Shown: piece by piece, positions 42,066 through 51,013 of the stretch
Layout of the letters: each line of letters opens with the position of its first letter
How positions within the stretch are numbered: position 1 is the first letter of the stretch
NCBI GenBank assembly: GCA_904420005.1
Contig: CAJFTT010000050.1
Location: 1 to 64,000 of the forward strand
DNA: 64,000 nt
Direction of reading: 5' to 3'
Source: Candidatus Tabaqchalia intestinavium
GTDB lineage: Bacteria; Bacillota; Clostridia; Oscillospirales; CAJFTT01
The notes under the pieces: model-generated
Databases searched by the model: none
What the model saw: the letters and a program-made list of their open reading frames with translations, nothing else
What the model was told of the DNA's origin: nothing
Made by a program: the position numbers and the translations under genes

Positions 42066-42182
42066 ATGCTGCGCGACTTCAGCCTGACGCTGCCGGCGCG
42101 CGGTCGGATGCTGCTCTATGCTCCCTCCGGCTGCGGCAAGACGACGCTCACGCGCCTGCTACATACGCCCCTCGTTGGATAA
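42066..42182 (+). pseudogene. truncated ABC-transporter ATPase remnant
   Basis: Manual translation MLRDFSLTLPARGRMLLYAPSGCGKTTLTRLLHTPLVG-stop: intact Walker A, rest of the gene missing. Confidence 0.7.
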
Positions 42183-42540
42183 AACGGGAACACCGTTTGC
42201 GGAATTGCGGAGCAGGCGGTCAGCTGCGTTTTCTCGCCTGCCTGCACGCAGCGGCCGCATGTTGTCGGCCGGTCCCCCATTTTTGAAAAATACCCCATGA
42301 TATGGAAAATCACCGATTATTTTTACATAAAAATGCCGCAGAGCCGGCATGCAGCGGTGGGAGGGCGCTGCCATGGAGACAAGCCTGCCGCACTAGGCGG
42401 GTTGACGCCCGTCTAATGCGGCAGGGCCGGACGCGGCCATTTCTGGCCGCCGGTCGCTGCGGCGAGCGAAAGCCAAGGCTAACGCCGAAATGGCGGCTCC
42501 ATAAACCTCATAAACCTCAAAAGCTCCAGTATCGGCGAAC

Positions 42541-42700
42541 CGCTCAACGCGCCGGGCACCGCACTGCATCCCGCATCCCAGCCCGCGCAAATAGCCTCCC
42601 TTTGGTACCGCCCCCGTAGATACCGCGCTCTTCATAGATTTGCAAAAGCCTCCAGCAACCTTCAACCGGTTCCCCGTGCATACTGCGCTCTGCCCCGTCG
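42541..42700. repeat. decayed approximately 60-bp tandem repeat
   Basis: GCAAATAGCCTCC...TACCGCGCTCTTC and GCAAAAGCCTCC...ATACTGCGCTCTGC; TACCGCGCTC at 42621 and TACTGCGCTC at 42681. Confidence 0.5.
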
Positions 42701-42816
42701 GCCATACGCCTTTTCGCGAAAAACACAGCCTTCTTCCCCTGCCGCAGCGTCCGCTTTTTCTCCTCTCCCGGCGGAATTGGCAAAGAGAAAGAGCAGACAG
42801 ACAATCATTCTTTCCC

Positions 42817-42857
42817 AACCACGCGACTATCGCGTGGTTTTCTTGATACAAAAAGCG
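42817..42857. repeat. AACCAC stem-loop element, copy 2
   Basis: AACCACGCG-ACTAT-CGCGTGGTT then TTCTTGATACAAAAAGCG. Confidence 0.65.
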
Positions 42858-42881
42858 CGCCCGGGAATAATCCCGGGCGCG
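42856..42881 (-). terminator. intrinsic terminator of the carbohydrate-ABC locus
   Basis: CGCGCCCGGGAATAATCCCGGGCGCG then CTTTTTGT on the minus strand. Confidence 0.9.
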
Positions 42882-42914
42882 TGAGCAAAAAGCGAACAGG
42901 GAGAGCAGCCGCCG

Positions 42915-43892
42915 TCAGCCGACGATACCGCTGCGCTCGATCCCCTGCGTAAACTGCCGCTGCAAGATGAAATAAACAATCATCACCGGCAGCACAACGA
43001 GGAAAGTCGCGGCCATAACCACCGCTTCGTTATAGATAAGCTGGTTTTGAATCTCCGTCTCCGTTTGCGCCTCGGAATTCAGAATGCTGAACAGCTCCGG
43101 CAGGCGCGCGATGACGACCATCTTGGTGCGCTCACGGATATACAGAACCGACTCATACGTATCCGTCCAGTGCCACACGATGGACAGCACGATGGACACC
43201 AGAAACGGCGCTTTGGACATCGGCACGATGACGCGCAGGAAGGTGGAAACCGGTCCGCAGCCGTCCACGCGCGCCGCTTCCTCCAGCTCTGAGGGGATGC
43301 CGGTATAGAACTGGCGGAAGATGAAGATGAACACGCCGCCCTTGAGCCCCATGCCGAAGAACGTCGGCAGCACAATGGGCAAATACGAAGTGAGCAGCCG
43401 CAGGTTGGCATACAGAATATAGTTCGGGATGGAAATAACCTGCGGGGGCACGATGATGGCCAGAACCAGCAGAACCAGCAGAATGCTTCTGCCCTTAAAG
43501 CGGTACCGCGCCAGTCCATAGCCGGCCAGGGAGGCGGAGAACACATGCCCCACCGTGGACAGCAGCGTGACGATCGCGGAGTTCTTCAGGCCCTGCCAAT
43601 ATTGCAGGCCGCGAATGGCCACCGTGTAGTTATCCTTCCAGATGGCCGTCGGGATCCAGCTGACCGTCGGGTCAGCCAGATCGCTCGGCGACTTGAACGA
43701 GGTGATGATCATATACAGGAACGGATAAACAAACACGAACGCAATACAGATAATCAGCAAATATTTCACGATGCCCAGCAAAAACCGAGCGATGATCTTC
43801 CGCAAAAACGCCGGGAGGTTCTTGGTGTCTTTCAGCTTCCTGCCGAAATTGGTGAAGCTGTACGAAACATTGTCCGCAAATTTCTTAAACAT
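42915..43892 (-). CDS. carbohydrate ABC transporter permease (MalG-type)
   Basis: TSFKSPSDLADPTVSWIPT; EELEEAARVDGCGPVSTFLRVIVPMSKAPF EAA-loop-type motif. Confidence 0.93.
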   Translation of the reverse strand: MFKKFADNVSYSFTNFGRKLKDTKNLPAFLRKIIARFLLGIVKYLLIICIAFVFVYPFLYMIITSFKSPSDLADPTVSWIPTAIWKDNYTVAIRGLQYWQGLKNSAIVTLLSTVGHVFSASLAGYGLARYRFKGRSILLVLLVLAIIVPPQVISIPNYILYANLRLLTSYLPIVLPTFFGMGLKGGVFIFIFRQFYTGIPSELEEAARVDGCGPVSTFLRVIVPMSKAPFLVSIVLSIVWHWTDTYESVLYIRERTKMVVIARLPELFSILNSEAQTETEIQNQLIYNEAVVMAATFLVVLPVMIVYFILQRQFTQGIERSGIVG

Positions 43893-43915
43893 TTCTTCAC
43901 TCTCCTTCCCGGCTC

Positions 43916-45334
43916 TCAGTTCTCGACGCCATTGTTGGTCTTACGTGTTGCAAAGAGCACGATACCAACCATCGCCAGCACAACCGCCATATAAATCCAG
44001 CTCATGGCCGCTGCGCCGCCATAGTCCGCGACACCGTTTTCGCCCGTACCTGTAACGCCGTTGGTCGTGTTGACGATCAAATTGATCAGCGGGTTGGTCA
44101 AGTCGGTCGCGGAATCCACGATCGTATAGATAATGGTCAGCACCGTCACTGGCGCCAAGGAAGGAATCGTGATTTTCCAGAACATCTCCCATTCTGTCGC
44201 GCCGTCCACACGGGCCGATTCGTAAACCGAGGTGGAGATGGACTGCAGGCCCGACAGGAAGATGAGGATCTGCACGCCCGACCGCCACAGGATCTGGGTG
44301 ATCTGGGAGAAAACAAGCTCAATCACCGTGGCAAATTGCGGTGGTATAAATGCCAGCAAATTCTCTGGTACGGTGATACCTCTGCTCATTTCGCTGCTCA
44401 TCATCTCGTAACCGGCCTGCGCCGCCGCCTGGTCCACTTCCATACCCAGCAGCTGCTGGAGAATATACCCTGTGCCAAGCAGCACCGGCAGGAAGAACAT
44501 CGTGCGGAAAAGGCCGCGGAACACAATCTTACCGTTGAGCAGCACCGCCAGAATCATGGAGATGATCACAACCGAAGGAACAAAGATGATCATCTGACCC
44601 AAGGCATTCATAAACGCGCTGGTGAATTCAGAATTGTTAAACAGCCCTGTATAATTGCGCAGCCCAACGAACTCCATCTCAAAGCCCATGATACGGGTAA
44701 TCCGGCTGAAGCTCAGCTGCAGAGAGGTAATGATCGGATAGGCAAAGAACACAAGCAGACCGATCAGCCAGGGCAGCATGAAGGCAACCGCTTCCAGCGT
44801 TTTTCTTGTCTGGCTCTTGATCTCGGCACGGCTGCGCTGCAGCGTAACCTTGCGTTTCTTCTTCCCCTTCTTTTTCTTACCGGAAGACTTTTTGCCGCTG
44901 GATGCGGTTCCGGCCTTTTTCGTGCCCGTCCCGGAGGACTTCTTCGTGCCGGTTGTGGACGAAGATTTCTTCGTACCGGTGGAGGAAGAAGTCTTTTTCG
45001 TGCCGGTGGAGGACTTTTTCGTCCCAGTGGAGGAAGTCTTCTTTGTGCCTGTAGAGGCGCTCTTTTTCTTCTCTCCGCCGGGGGCCTCCTTCTGCGCAGC
45101 ATCGGCATTCGCCTCCGCCGCAGCCGGCGCCGTTTCCGGCTCGCCGGCTGTTGCAGATGCCGGAGACGCCTGGGTCTGCGGCTGCTCGACGGCTTCCGCT
45201 GCGGGAGCCGCTTCCTCGGAAGGGGTGGATTCCGCCGCTTCGGGCGGAACAGGCTGTGTCATCGCGGGGATCTGTTCTTCTTGCTGCGCGGGCGCAGCGT
45301 TCTGCTCAGAATGTTCCAGTCTTTCCTCTGACAA
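43916..45334 (-). CDS. sugar ABC transporter permease (MalF-type) with a long low-complexity N-terminal extension
   Basis: Core FMLPWLIGLLVFFAYPIITSLQLSF, YESARVDGATEWEMFWKITIPSLAPV; first about 180 aa are Ala/Glu/Pro-rich then (S/T)TGTKK repeats. Confidence 0.92.
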   Translation of the reverse strand: MSEERLEHSEQNAAPAQQEEQIPAMTQPVPPEAAESTPSEEAAPAAEAVEQPQTQASPASATAGEPETAPAAAEANADAAQKEAPGGEKKKSASTGTKKTSSTGTKKSSTGTKKTSSSTGTKKSSSTTGTKKSSGTGTKKAGTASSGKKSSGKKKKGKKKRKVTLQRSRAEIKSQTRKTLEAVAFMLPWLIGLLVFFAYPIITSLQLSFSRITRIMGFEMEFVGLRNYTGLFNNSEFTSAFMNALGQMIIFVPSVVIISMILAVLLNGKIVFRGLFRTMFFLPVLLGTGYILQQLLGMEVDQAAAQAGYEMMSSEMSRGITVPENLLAFIPPQFATVIELVFSQITQILWRSGVQILIFLSGLQSISTSVYESARVDGATEWEMFWKITIPSLAPVTVLTIIYTIVDSATDLTNPLINLIVNTTNGVTGTGENGVADYGGAAAMSWIYMAVVLAMVGIVLFATRKTNNGVEN

Positions 45335-45353
45335 TCCAATCCACTCCTTTCCT

Positions 45354-47672
45354 TCAGACTACAACGTAATCCGTTGCGGGAATCGTAACATCGCCATAGA
45401 CATAATCGCTACTGGTGTAGTTGACATACACAACCTTGCCGTTGGCGTATTCAATCCGGTAGACTTCCTGACTGTTCAGCTTCTCGTGCCGCACCATTTC
45501 GGAATTCCACACGCAGCTCAGGCGCTCCTTCATGCGGTTGATCACTTCAACCGCTCTGGGACCCCATTGGCTGTACACGGAAGAATACAACCAGTTGGCG
45601 TCGGTATATTTGAGGTTCTCCGCGTTTTCTTCCGTCAGCATGAAGTAGGGCATATAACCATACTCGGCCCACTTCAGCTCGATCCAGTTGAGATCATGCG
45701 CAAGGTTGCCCGGATACGAGGTATACGGCAGGTAGCTATGCACGACCATCTGGTAGAACGGAATCGACTCATTGGAGATGTCGTATTGCGAATGTTCATA
45801 GGAAAGGTTCACAATACGGCTGGCGTTGGACATGGCGTAAAGGTTCGCTTCCGACCAATAGTTCATGCCCTCCGACCGGATCTCGCCCAGCTTCTGCTGA
45901 ATGAAATCATACGCCTGGGTTCTGGTATAGAAGCTGTGCTCGCTGTAATCATTATACAGCCACCAGCCAAGCCGCTCGATATTCAAGCCGATTCCCATCG
46001 ATTTTGCGTAATCCACAAAATCCGGCAGGTAATCGTTGAACATCGAATTGAGGTTGCGGACGTATTCGTTATATTTTCTCGAATACAGCGGCAGACCGGA
46101 AGAAGTATAGGCCGCATCGGTTCTGGCCGTATAGCCGCTCCGCTCACCGTTAAGCGTCACAGGATTGACGTTGAGCGTGAGCGTAATGCCATTCTGGTTG
46201 GCAAACTCCGCCAGCTCCTCCAGCCCGCTGTTTCCGCCCAGCTGCGAGGCCGCTTTTGCCGACGTAGGATTACGGTCATAGCCTTCCTTTTGCCAGCCGT
46301 ACAAGGCGGTTTGAATCCCCACGCCTGTCTGCTCCCGGATCTCGCCGAGAATCTGCTGCGCTTCCTCAAACGTCGTCTGCGCCATGAACTTGTCGCCCAG
46401 CGCGCGCTCCTCATAGATGCCCATGAACAGGTCGATGCCCGCCATCATGTTGTCATCCTGGATGTAATCCTTGAGCAGATCATTCTGAATCAGGTATTCC
46501 CGATAGGCCGCCGCCATACCGCTGTAATCCGCCTGGCCCTGCAGGAGGAATTTGTAGGTCATGGCCGCATCTTTCCTCTGAAGCTCGGCCTCAAACCGGG
46601 TCACATCCCGGTCGGCGTTGCCCACGCCCGTGCCGCCGATCTCCGACAGATCCACCGGGCGCCGATAGGTAAAGGTGGTATACAACCGGTTCAGTTCCAC
46701 GACGTAACCGCCGGGGACATAGTTGATGATCGCATCGGCAGAGCCGGAAGAGATAATCGCGAGCAGCGCATGGGAATCATCCTCGCGGATGCCGTAAACC
46801 GGCATGCTCGCCGGCGTGACGTTATCGTCGTCGTTGTCCAGGATACTGTCATAATCCATGCGCTCCCTGGATTCGCCGATCCACTGCATTTCGCCCGGAG
46901 TCTCGCCGTAGACCTTCCACATATATCTGGCTTCCTGCTCACGGACGTTTTCAACCGTGAAATAGGAAAGCGCGCCGCTGCCGTCAGGATAGAAGACGTA
47001 ACCGTCTTCCTTATTGGTCTCCACGCAGCCGAACATCGGCAGAACATCCGCGGAAACCAGCATGTAATTCCCCTGCTCAAAGATGCTGTCGCCGGGGATC
47101 TCGGCATGCAGCTCATCATCCTTCATATAAATCCGAAGGCTCAGCTGGATGTACTGCGCCTCGAACGCGAAGGTGACCTCGATGCCGCCTTCAATCTCCG
47201 TGACGGAGAATTTCGCGCCGTCGTGCGGATAAATCGTCGTTGCAATGCCTTGGTTGTGGTTTGTGTCAATCACATCGATGGTGATGACTGAACTGAGCTT
47301 TTTGCGCCACAGCTCCTCGACCCGTTCCAGCGGCTTCTGCTGCAGGTCAACGGAGGACGTCCACATATACCCGCTCGCCAGATCGCGCACAATGATGGAG
47401 CAATCCTTCGGATGATACAGCAGCTCATATTTGTCGCTCTTGTAGCGGGAGATATAGCCGTCGTAATCCAGCGGGGAACTCGCCGAATCGTTGACGTACG
47501 ATTCCTCGTAAGTCTGCATATTCGTCGTGTCCAGCGGCGTATACACAATCCCGTCGTCCGTTTCGTCGTCGGCGCCCGTGATTCTGCAGGAAACCGCCGT
47601 CGTCAGCAACATTGCCGCGGTCAGAAGCAGCGCCGCAGCGCGCTTCCATCTGTTCTTCGTCATCCTTTTCAC
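45354..47672 (-). CDS. DUF5696-like lipoprotein
   Basis: Lipobox-like TAVSC; 772 aa; EYELLYHPKDCSIIVRDLASGYMW-type N-terminal part; internal GYDRNPTSAKAASQLGGNSGLEELAEFANQNGITLTLNVNPV region reminiscent of TIM-barrel glycosidases. Confidence 0.7.
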   Translation of the reverse strand: MKRMTKNRWKRAAALLLTAAMLLTTAVSCRITGADDETDDGIVYTPLDTTNMQTYEESYVNDSASSPLDYDGYISRYKSDKYELLYHPKDCSIIVRDLASGYMWTSSVDLQQKPLERVEELWRKKLSSVITIDVIDTNHNQGIATTIYPHDGAKFSVTEIEGGIEVTFAFEAQYIQLSLRIYMKDDELHAEIPGDSIFEQGNYMLVSADVLPMFGCVETNKEDGYVFYPDGSGALSYFTVENVREQEARYMWKVYGETPGEMQWIGESRERMDYDSILDNDDDNVTPASMPVYGIREDDSHALLAIISSGSADAIINYVPGGYVVELNRLYTTFTYRRPVDLSEIGGTGVGNADRDVTRFEAELQRKDAAMTYKFLLQGQADYSGMAAAYREYLIQNDLLKDYIQDDNMMAGIDLFMGIYEERALGDKFMAQTTFEEAQQILGEIREQTGVGIQTALYGWQKEGYDRNPTSAKAASQLGGNSGLEELAEFANQNGITLTLNVNPVTLNGERSGYTARTDAAYTSSGLPLYSRKYNEYVRNLNSMFNDYLPDFVDYAKSMGIGLNIERLGWWLYNDYSEHSFYTRTQAYDFIQQKLGEIRSEGMNYWSEANLYAMSNASRIVNLSYEHSQYDISNESIPFYQMVVHSYLPYTSYPGNLAHDLNWIELKWAEYGYMPYFMLTEENAENLKYTDANWLYSSVYSQWGPRAVEVINRMKERLSCVWNSEMVRHEKLNSQEVYRIEYANGKVVYVNYTSSDYVYGDVTIPATDYVVV

Positions 47673-48308
47673 CTACTTTCCTAACAACCGGATTTCTGCG
47701 AAGACCGAACCAATCACGCCGAACATCTGCTGCACAATCGCATAAAGCAGGAACACAATGCACCACACGACTACCATTGCCAGCAGCGAGCAAAGCACGC
47801 CTTTGATAAACGGTCCGGTCTCATAGTCGTTGAGCACTTTGAAGCTTCCCAAAAACAGCAGGATCGTCCAGATCAGCAGCGCGGAAATCGCGCCGTAATA
47901 GAAGAACGCCTGGCCGTTTTCCATCAAGTACGAAAGCAGTGTGAGCGGCCCCAGCAGCGCCGTGGCCGGGATCAGGCTGTACGCCGTGGCAATGGTGAAT
48001 TCCTTGAGCTTCATTTCCCCGTTGAGGATGGAAGACATCAAATAGGCGATCAGCACCCAGGAAGCCACCGGAACAAGAATCGTCGTGATGTCCATCATGA
48101 AGTTCGCCTGCCGCACGTCTACCGTGGTGAACGGGAAATGCACCAGCAGTCGGGACAGGACATAGACGATCGTGAAAAGCACGAAAACCACAATGGCAAA
48201 CGGCCAACGCATCTGGTCTCTTTTCCGTTTGATCTGCCGGAAGGTGACGGCGGGATGGAAAATGATGCCGGCTATCAGCTGAAAATATTCTTTCTTCTCC
48301 ATTTTCAC
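47673..48308 (-). CDS. Yip1-like membrane protein
   Basis: HPAVTFRQIKRKRDQMRWPFAIVVFVLF and multiple TM segments. Confidence 0.75.
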   Translation of the reverse strand: MKMEKKEYFQLIAGIIFHPAVTFRQIKRKRDQMRWPFAIVVFVLFTIVYVLSRLLVHFPFTTVDVRQANFMMDITTILVPVASWVLIAYLMSSILNGEMKLKEFTIATAYSLIPATALLGPLTLLSYLMENGQAFFYYGAISALLIWTILLFLGSFKVLNDYETGPFIKGVLCSLLAMVVVWCIVFLLYAIVQQMFGVIGSVFAEIRLLGK

Positions 48309-48316
48309 TCGCCCCC

Positions 48317-50029
48317 TTACTTATACAAATCGTCAGATTTTCGCTTGAGCTTGATCAGTCCATACGCAATCAGGAAAATCAGAGCGAACAGAGACAAAAC
48401 AATCGGCGTAAAATAATAACGGAAAACATTGATTCTGAATTCTGCAAACGCCTTATCGTATCCGTCATAATCATAGCTGTACTGGAAGCTCTCCATTGCC
48501 TCAACGTTCTTGCCCTGGCCATACAGCGCCTCGCCGACGCCCATATGCGCATGCATATACGTTTCGTCCATCTTGAGCACTTCCAGCCACAGACCATACG
48601 CCTGCTCATAGAGGCCGTCAAAATACATTCTCGAAGCCTCATGCACCTTCTGAATGAAGTCCGTCGGCTCGAAAATCTGAACGCTGCCCTTGGAGGAGTC
48701 GGACACGAACAGTCGGCCCGTGCCATCCTCAACATCCAGCGCGGTGGGCAGCATGAACTGCCCCTGCCGGTTGCCCAGACCGCCGAAGAAGGTGATGATG
48801 GTTCCCATCTGGTTGGTCTGGACGATATAGCCCAAATTCTGGTCAATCGTGGTCACGATCCCATTGCTGTCAACCGCAATGTCGACATAGTCGACCGTGA
48901 CATACTCCTGATCGGATGTGCTGTATTCTTCCACTTCATCATAGTTGCCTTCCGGGAACAAGTCGCTGCCCACCATGTTGATCTTCATGATCCGTTTGGG
49001 ATCCGTGGTCGTGGAAGATTCGGTATTCACGGTGTAGATCATATTGCCGTCCACCGTCAGGTTGACTGCTGGAGGCGGCTGCTTGTTCTCCACCGCTTGG
49101 CGTTGCGCCGCCGAGCCGAAGATTCTCACCAGAATATCCGTCACACTCGACTGCACTCTCGTCGCACCGGTGTAGCCCAGGAATTCGCCATCCAGATTCA
49201 TGGTGAAGAGGCCCTGGTAGCTGCTCTTGTTGAGCACATAGATGGTGCCGGTGTTGGATACGCCGACTTTTTGCGGCATAAAGTTATAGTTGGCGCCCAG
49301 CTCTTCAATTTGCCGGATATCGTCCTGGGTGAAGATCGCCTTGACATTATAATCGGAATCATACACCAGCAGGCGACGGTTCTCCGTGTCACAAATATAA
49401 ATATCGCCTTCCGGGGAGATGCACACGCCTTCCGGCGCGTTGAGATACGTATAGATCACGCGCACGACATAGGGTTCAGAGCCGTCGGAACCGTCAGAAA
49501 TGACATAATCCATCTGCGTCCCTTCGACAATTCTGCCCGACTCATCGCGCGGAAGGTTCTCCGAACCGGGGATGTCCAGCACTTCGTTGTTTCCGCTGGA
49601 CCCGGTCTGCGTATTGGAGGTCGTCCCCTCGTTCTCCGCATCGGTTCCTTCTGTGGTTTCCGTCCCTTCCGTGGTACCCGTTCCAGACACGTCGGTATTG
49701 CTCGAGCTGGGCAGGCCGGCGCAGAACATGGCCAGCACCTTGCCGTCCGTGGTCGTTTTGAGGACACGGTTGTTGCCCCGGTCGACGATCAGCAGGTTGC
49801 CGTCGTTGTCAAACATAATGTCGCTCGGGCTGTCCAGAATGCCGATACCGCCCTCGAAGCGGTTGATGACGCCTGCCGGACGATAGCTCTCCGGCATAGC
49901 GACCACTTCGCCGTTGTCGTAGATGGAACTGGTGCGCAGCTGGATGGCCGACGCCGGCACCATCGACGAAAGCAGAAGCAGGGACATCGCAAGACCGATG
50001 GAGGAAATTCGAAGCAATATTTTTCTCAT
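48317..50029 (-). CDS. secreted, C-terminally anchored NHL/beta-propeller protein with TPR-like segment
   Basis: Signal peptide; LDSPSDIMFDNDGNLLIVDRGNNRVLK, LNAPEGVCISPEGDIYICDTENRRLLVYD; TPR-like segment; C-terminal TM YYFTPIVLSLFALIFLIAYGLIKLKRK. Confidence 0.8.
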   Translation of the reverse strand: MRKILLRISSIGLAMSLLLLSSMVPASAIQLRTSSIYDNGEVVAMPESYRPAGVINRFEGGIGILDSPSDIMFDNDGNLLIVDRGNNRVLKTTTDGKVLAMFCAGLPSSSNTDVSGTGTTEGTETTEGTDAENEGTTSNTQTGSSGNNEVLDIPGSENLPRDESGRIVEGTQMDYVISDGSDGSEPYVVRVIYTYLNAPEGVCISPEGDIYICDTENRRLLVYDSDYNVKAIFTQDDIRQIEELGANYNFMPQKVGVSNTGTIYVLNKSSYQGLFTMNLDGEFLGYTGATRVQSSVTDILVRIFGSAAQRQAVENKQPPPAVNLTVDGNMIYTVNTESSTTTDPKRIMKINMVGSDLFPEGNYDEVEEYSTSDQEYVTVDYVDIAVDSNGIVTTIDQNLGYIVQTNQMGTIITFFGGLGNRQGQFMLPTALDVEDGTGRLFVSDSSKGSVQIFEPTDFIQKVHEASRMYFDGLYEQAYGLWLEVLKMDETYMHAHMGVGEALYGQGKNVEAMESFQYSYDYDGYDKAFAEFRINVFRYYFTPIVLSLFALIFLIAYGLIKLKRKSDDLYK

Positions 50030-50046
50030 AATCGCATCCCCTCCCT

Positions 50047-50997
50047 TTAAGACTTAATGCCGGAATAGCCCATGGCATCCAAGACACGCGCCTGCATAAC
50101 CACATAAATGATGATGGTTGGCGCCGTTGTTAGCAAGCTTGCGGCCTGCATGGCGCCCTGACGGGACAGCGTACCAGTCTGGTTAATCAGCTGCAGCGCC
50201 AGCGGCAGCGTCTTCATGGCCTGATCCTGAATATACACCAGGGCGTTGAAATAGTCGTTCCAGTTGGCCACAAAGGCGAACACGATAACCGTGGACAGCG
50301 CCGGCTTGAGGCACGGCATGATAATTTTCCAGAAGATCGTCCATTCTCCCGCGCCGTCGAGATACGCCGCCTCGATGAAGTCCCCCGGGATCTGATCGCA
50401 GAACTGTTTGAGCAGGAAGAGATAATAGCTCGAAACGATTTTCGGGATAATCATAACCCAGTAGGTATCGTTCAGATGCAAGGCGTTCGTGATCAGATAG
50501 GACGGGATCGCCGTGGTCTGCGTGCCGAAGCTCAGCGCCATGACCAGGACGGCGAAGATGAAGTTCGCGCCCTTGAGGTTGAATTTCGCCAGTGCGTAGG
50601 CGCACATGGCGCAGATCACAACCGTCAGGAACACCGTCGCAACCGTGGTCAGAAGGCTGTTAAACACATACCGGGAAAACGGCACCGACGTGGAGGAGAT
50701 CGCCGCCGACAGGTTCTTGAAATTATCCAGCGTCGGGCTGGAGACGTAAAACCGCGGCGGATAAATCAGCAGCTCGTCAATCGGCTTGAACGCTGTCACG
50801 ACCATATAAACCAGCGGCAACATCATCAGCACGATCAGCGCGAGCATGAAAATGTACAAAAGGAAATGCGAAAGCTTGAACCACCGGCGGATATGCCGCA
50901 GGCGCCGGAAGAACCGGGTGACCGCAGAGGATGGAAGCGTGGCGGTCTGCTGTGTGAGCATGTATCGCGGAATCGCTTGTTGTTTCGCTCTTGCCAT
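50047..50997 (-). CDS. carbohydrate ABC transporter permease (MalG-type)
   Basis: VVTAFKPIDELLIYPPRFYVSSPTLDNFKNL; DFIEAAYLDGAGEWTIFWKIIMPCLKPAL. Confidence 0.94.
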   Translation of the reverse strand: MARAKQQAIPRYMLTQQTATLPSSAVTRFFRRLRHIRRWFKLSHFLLYIFMLALIVLMMLPLVYMVVTAFKPIDELLIYPPRFYVSSPTLDNFKNLSAAISSTSVPFSRYVFNSLLTTVATVFLTVVICAMCAYALAKFNLKGANFIFAVLVMALSFGTQTTAIPSYLITNALHLNDTYWVMIIPKIVSSYYLFLLKQFCDQIPGDFIEAAYLDGAGEWTIFWKIIMPCLKPALSTVIVFAFVANWNDYFNALVYIQDQAMKTLPLALQLINQTGTLSRQGAMQAASLLTTAPTIIIYVVMQARVLDAMGYSGIKS

Positions 50998-51013
50998 AAC
51001 TTCTCCTCCCCTC

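Noticed and set aside
44778-47291. 837-aa plus-strand ORF starting with FFVPVEEE repeats
   Set aside because: The repeats are the complement of the permease TGTKK tract and the rest is antisense to the DUF5696-like gene.
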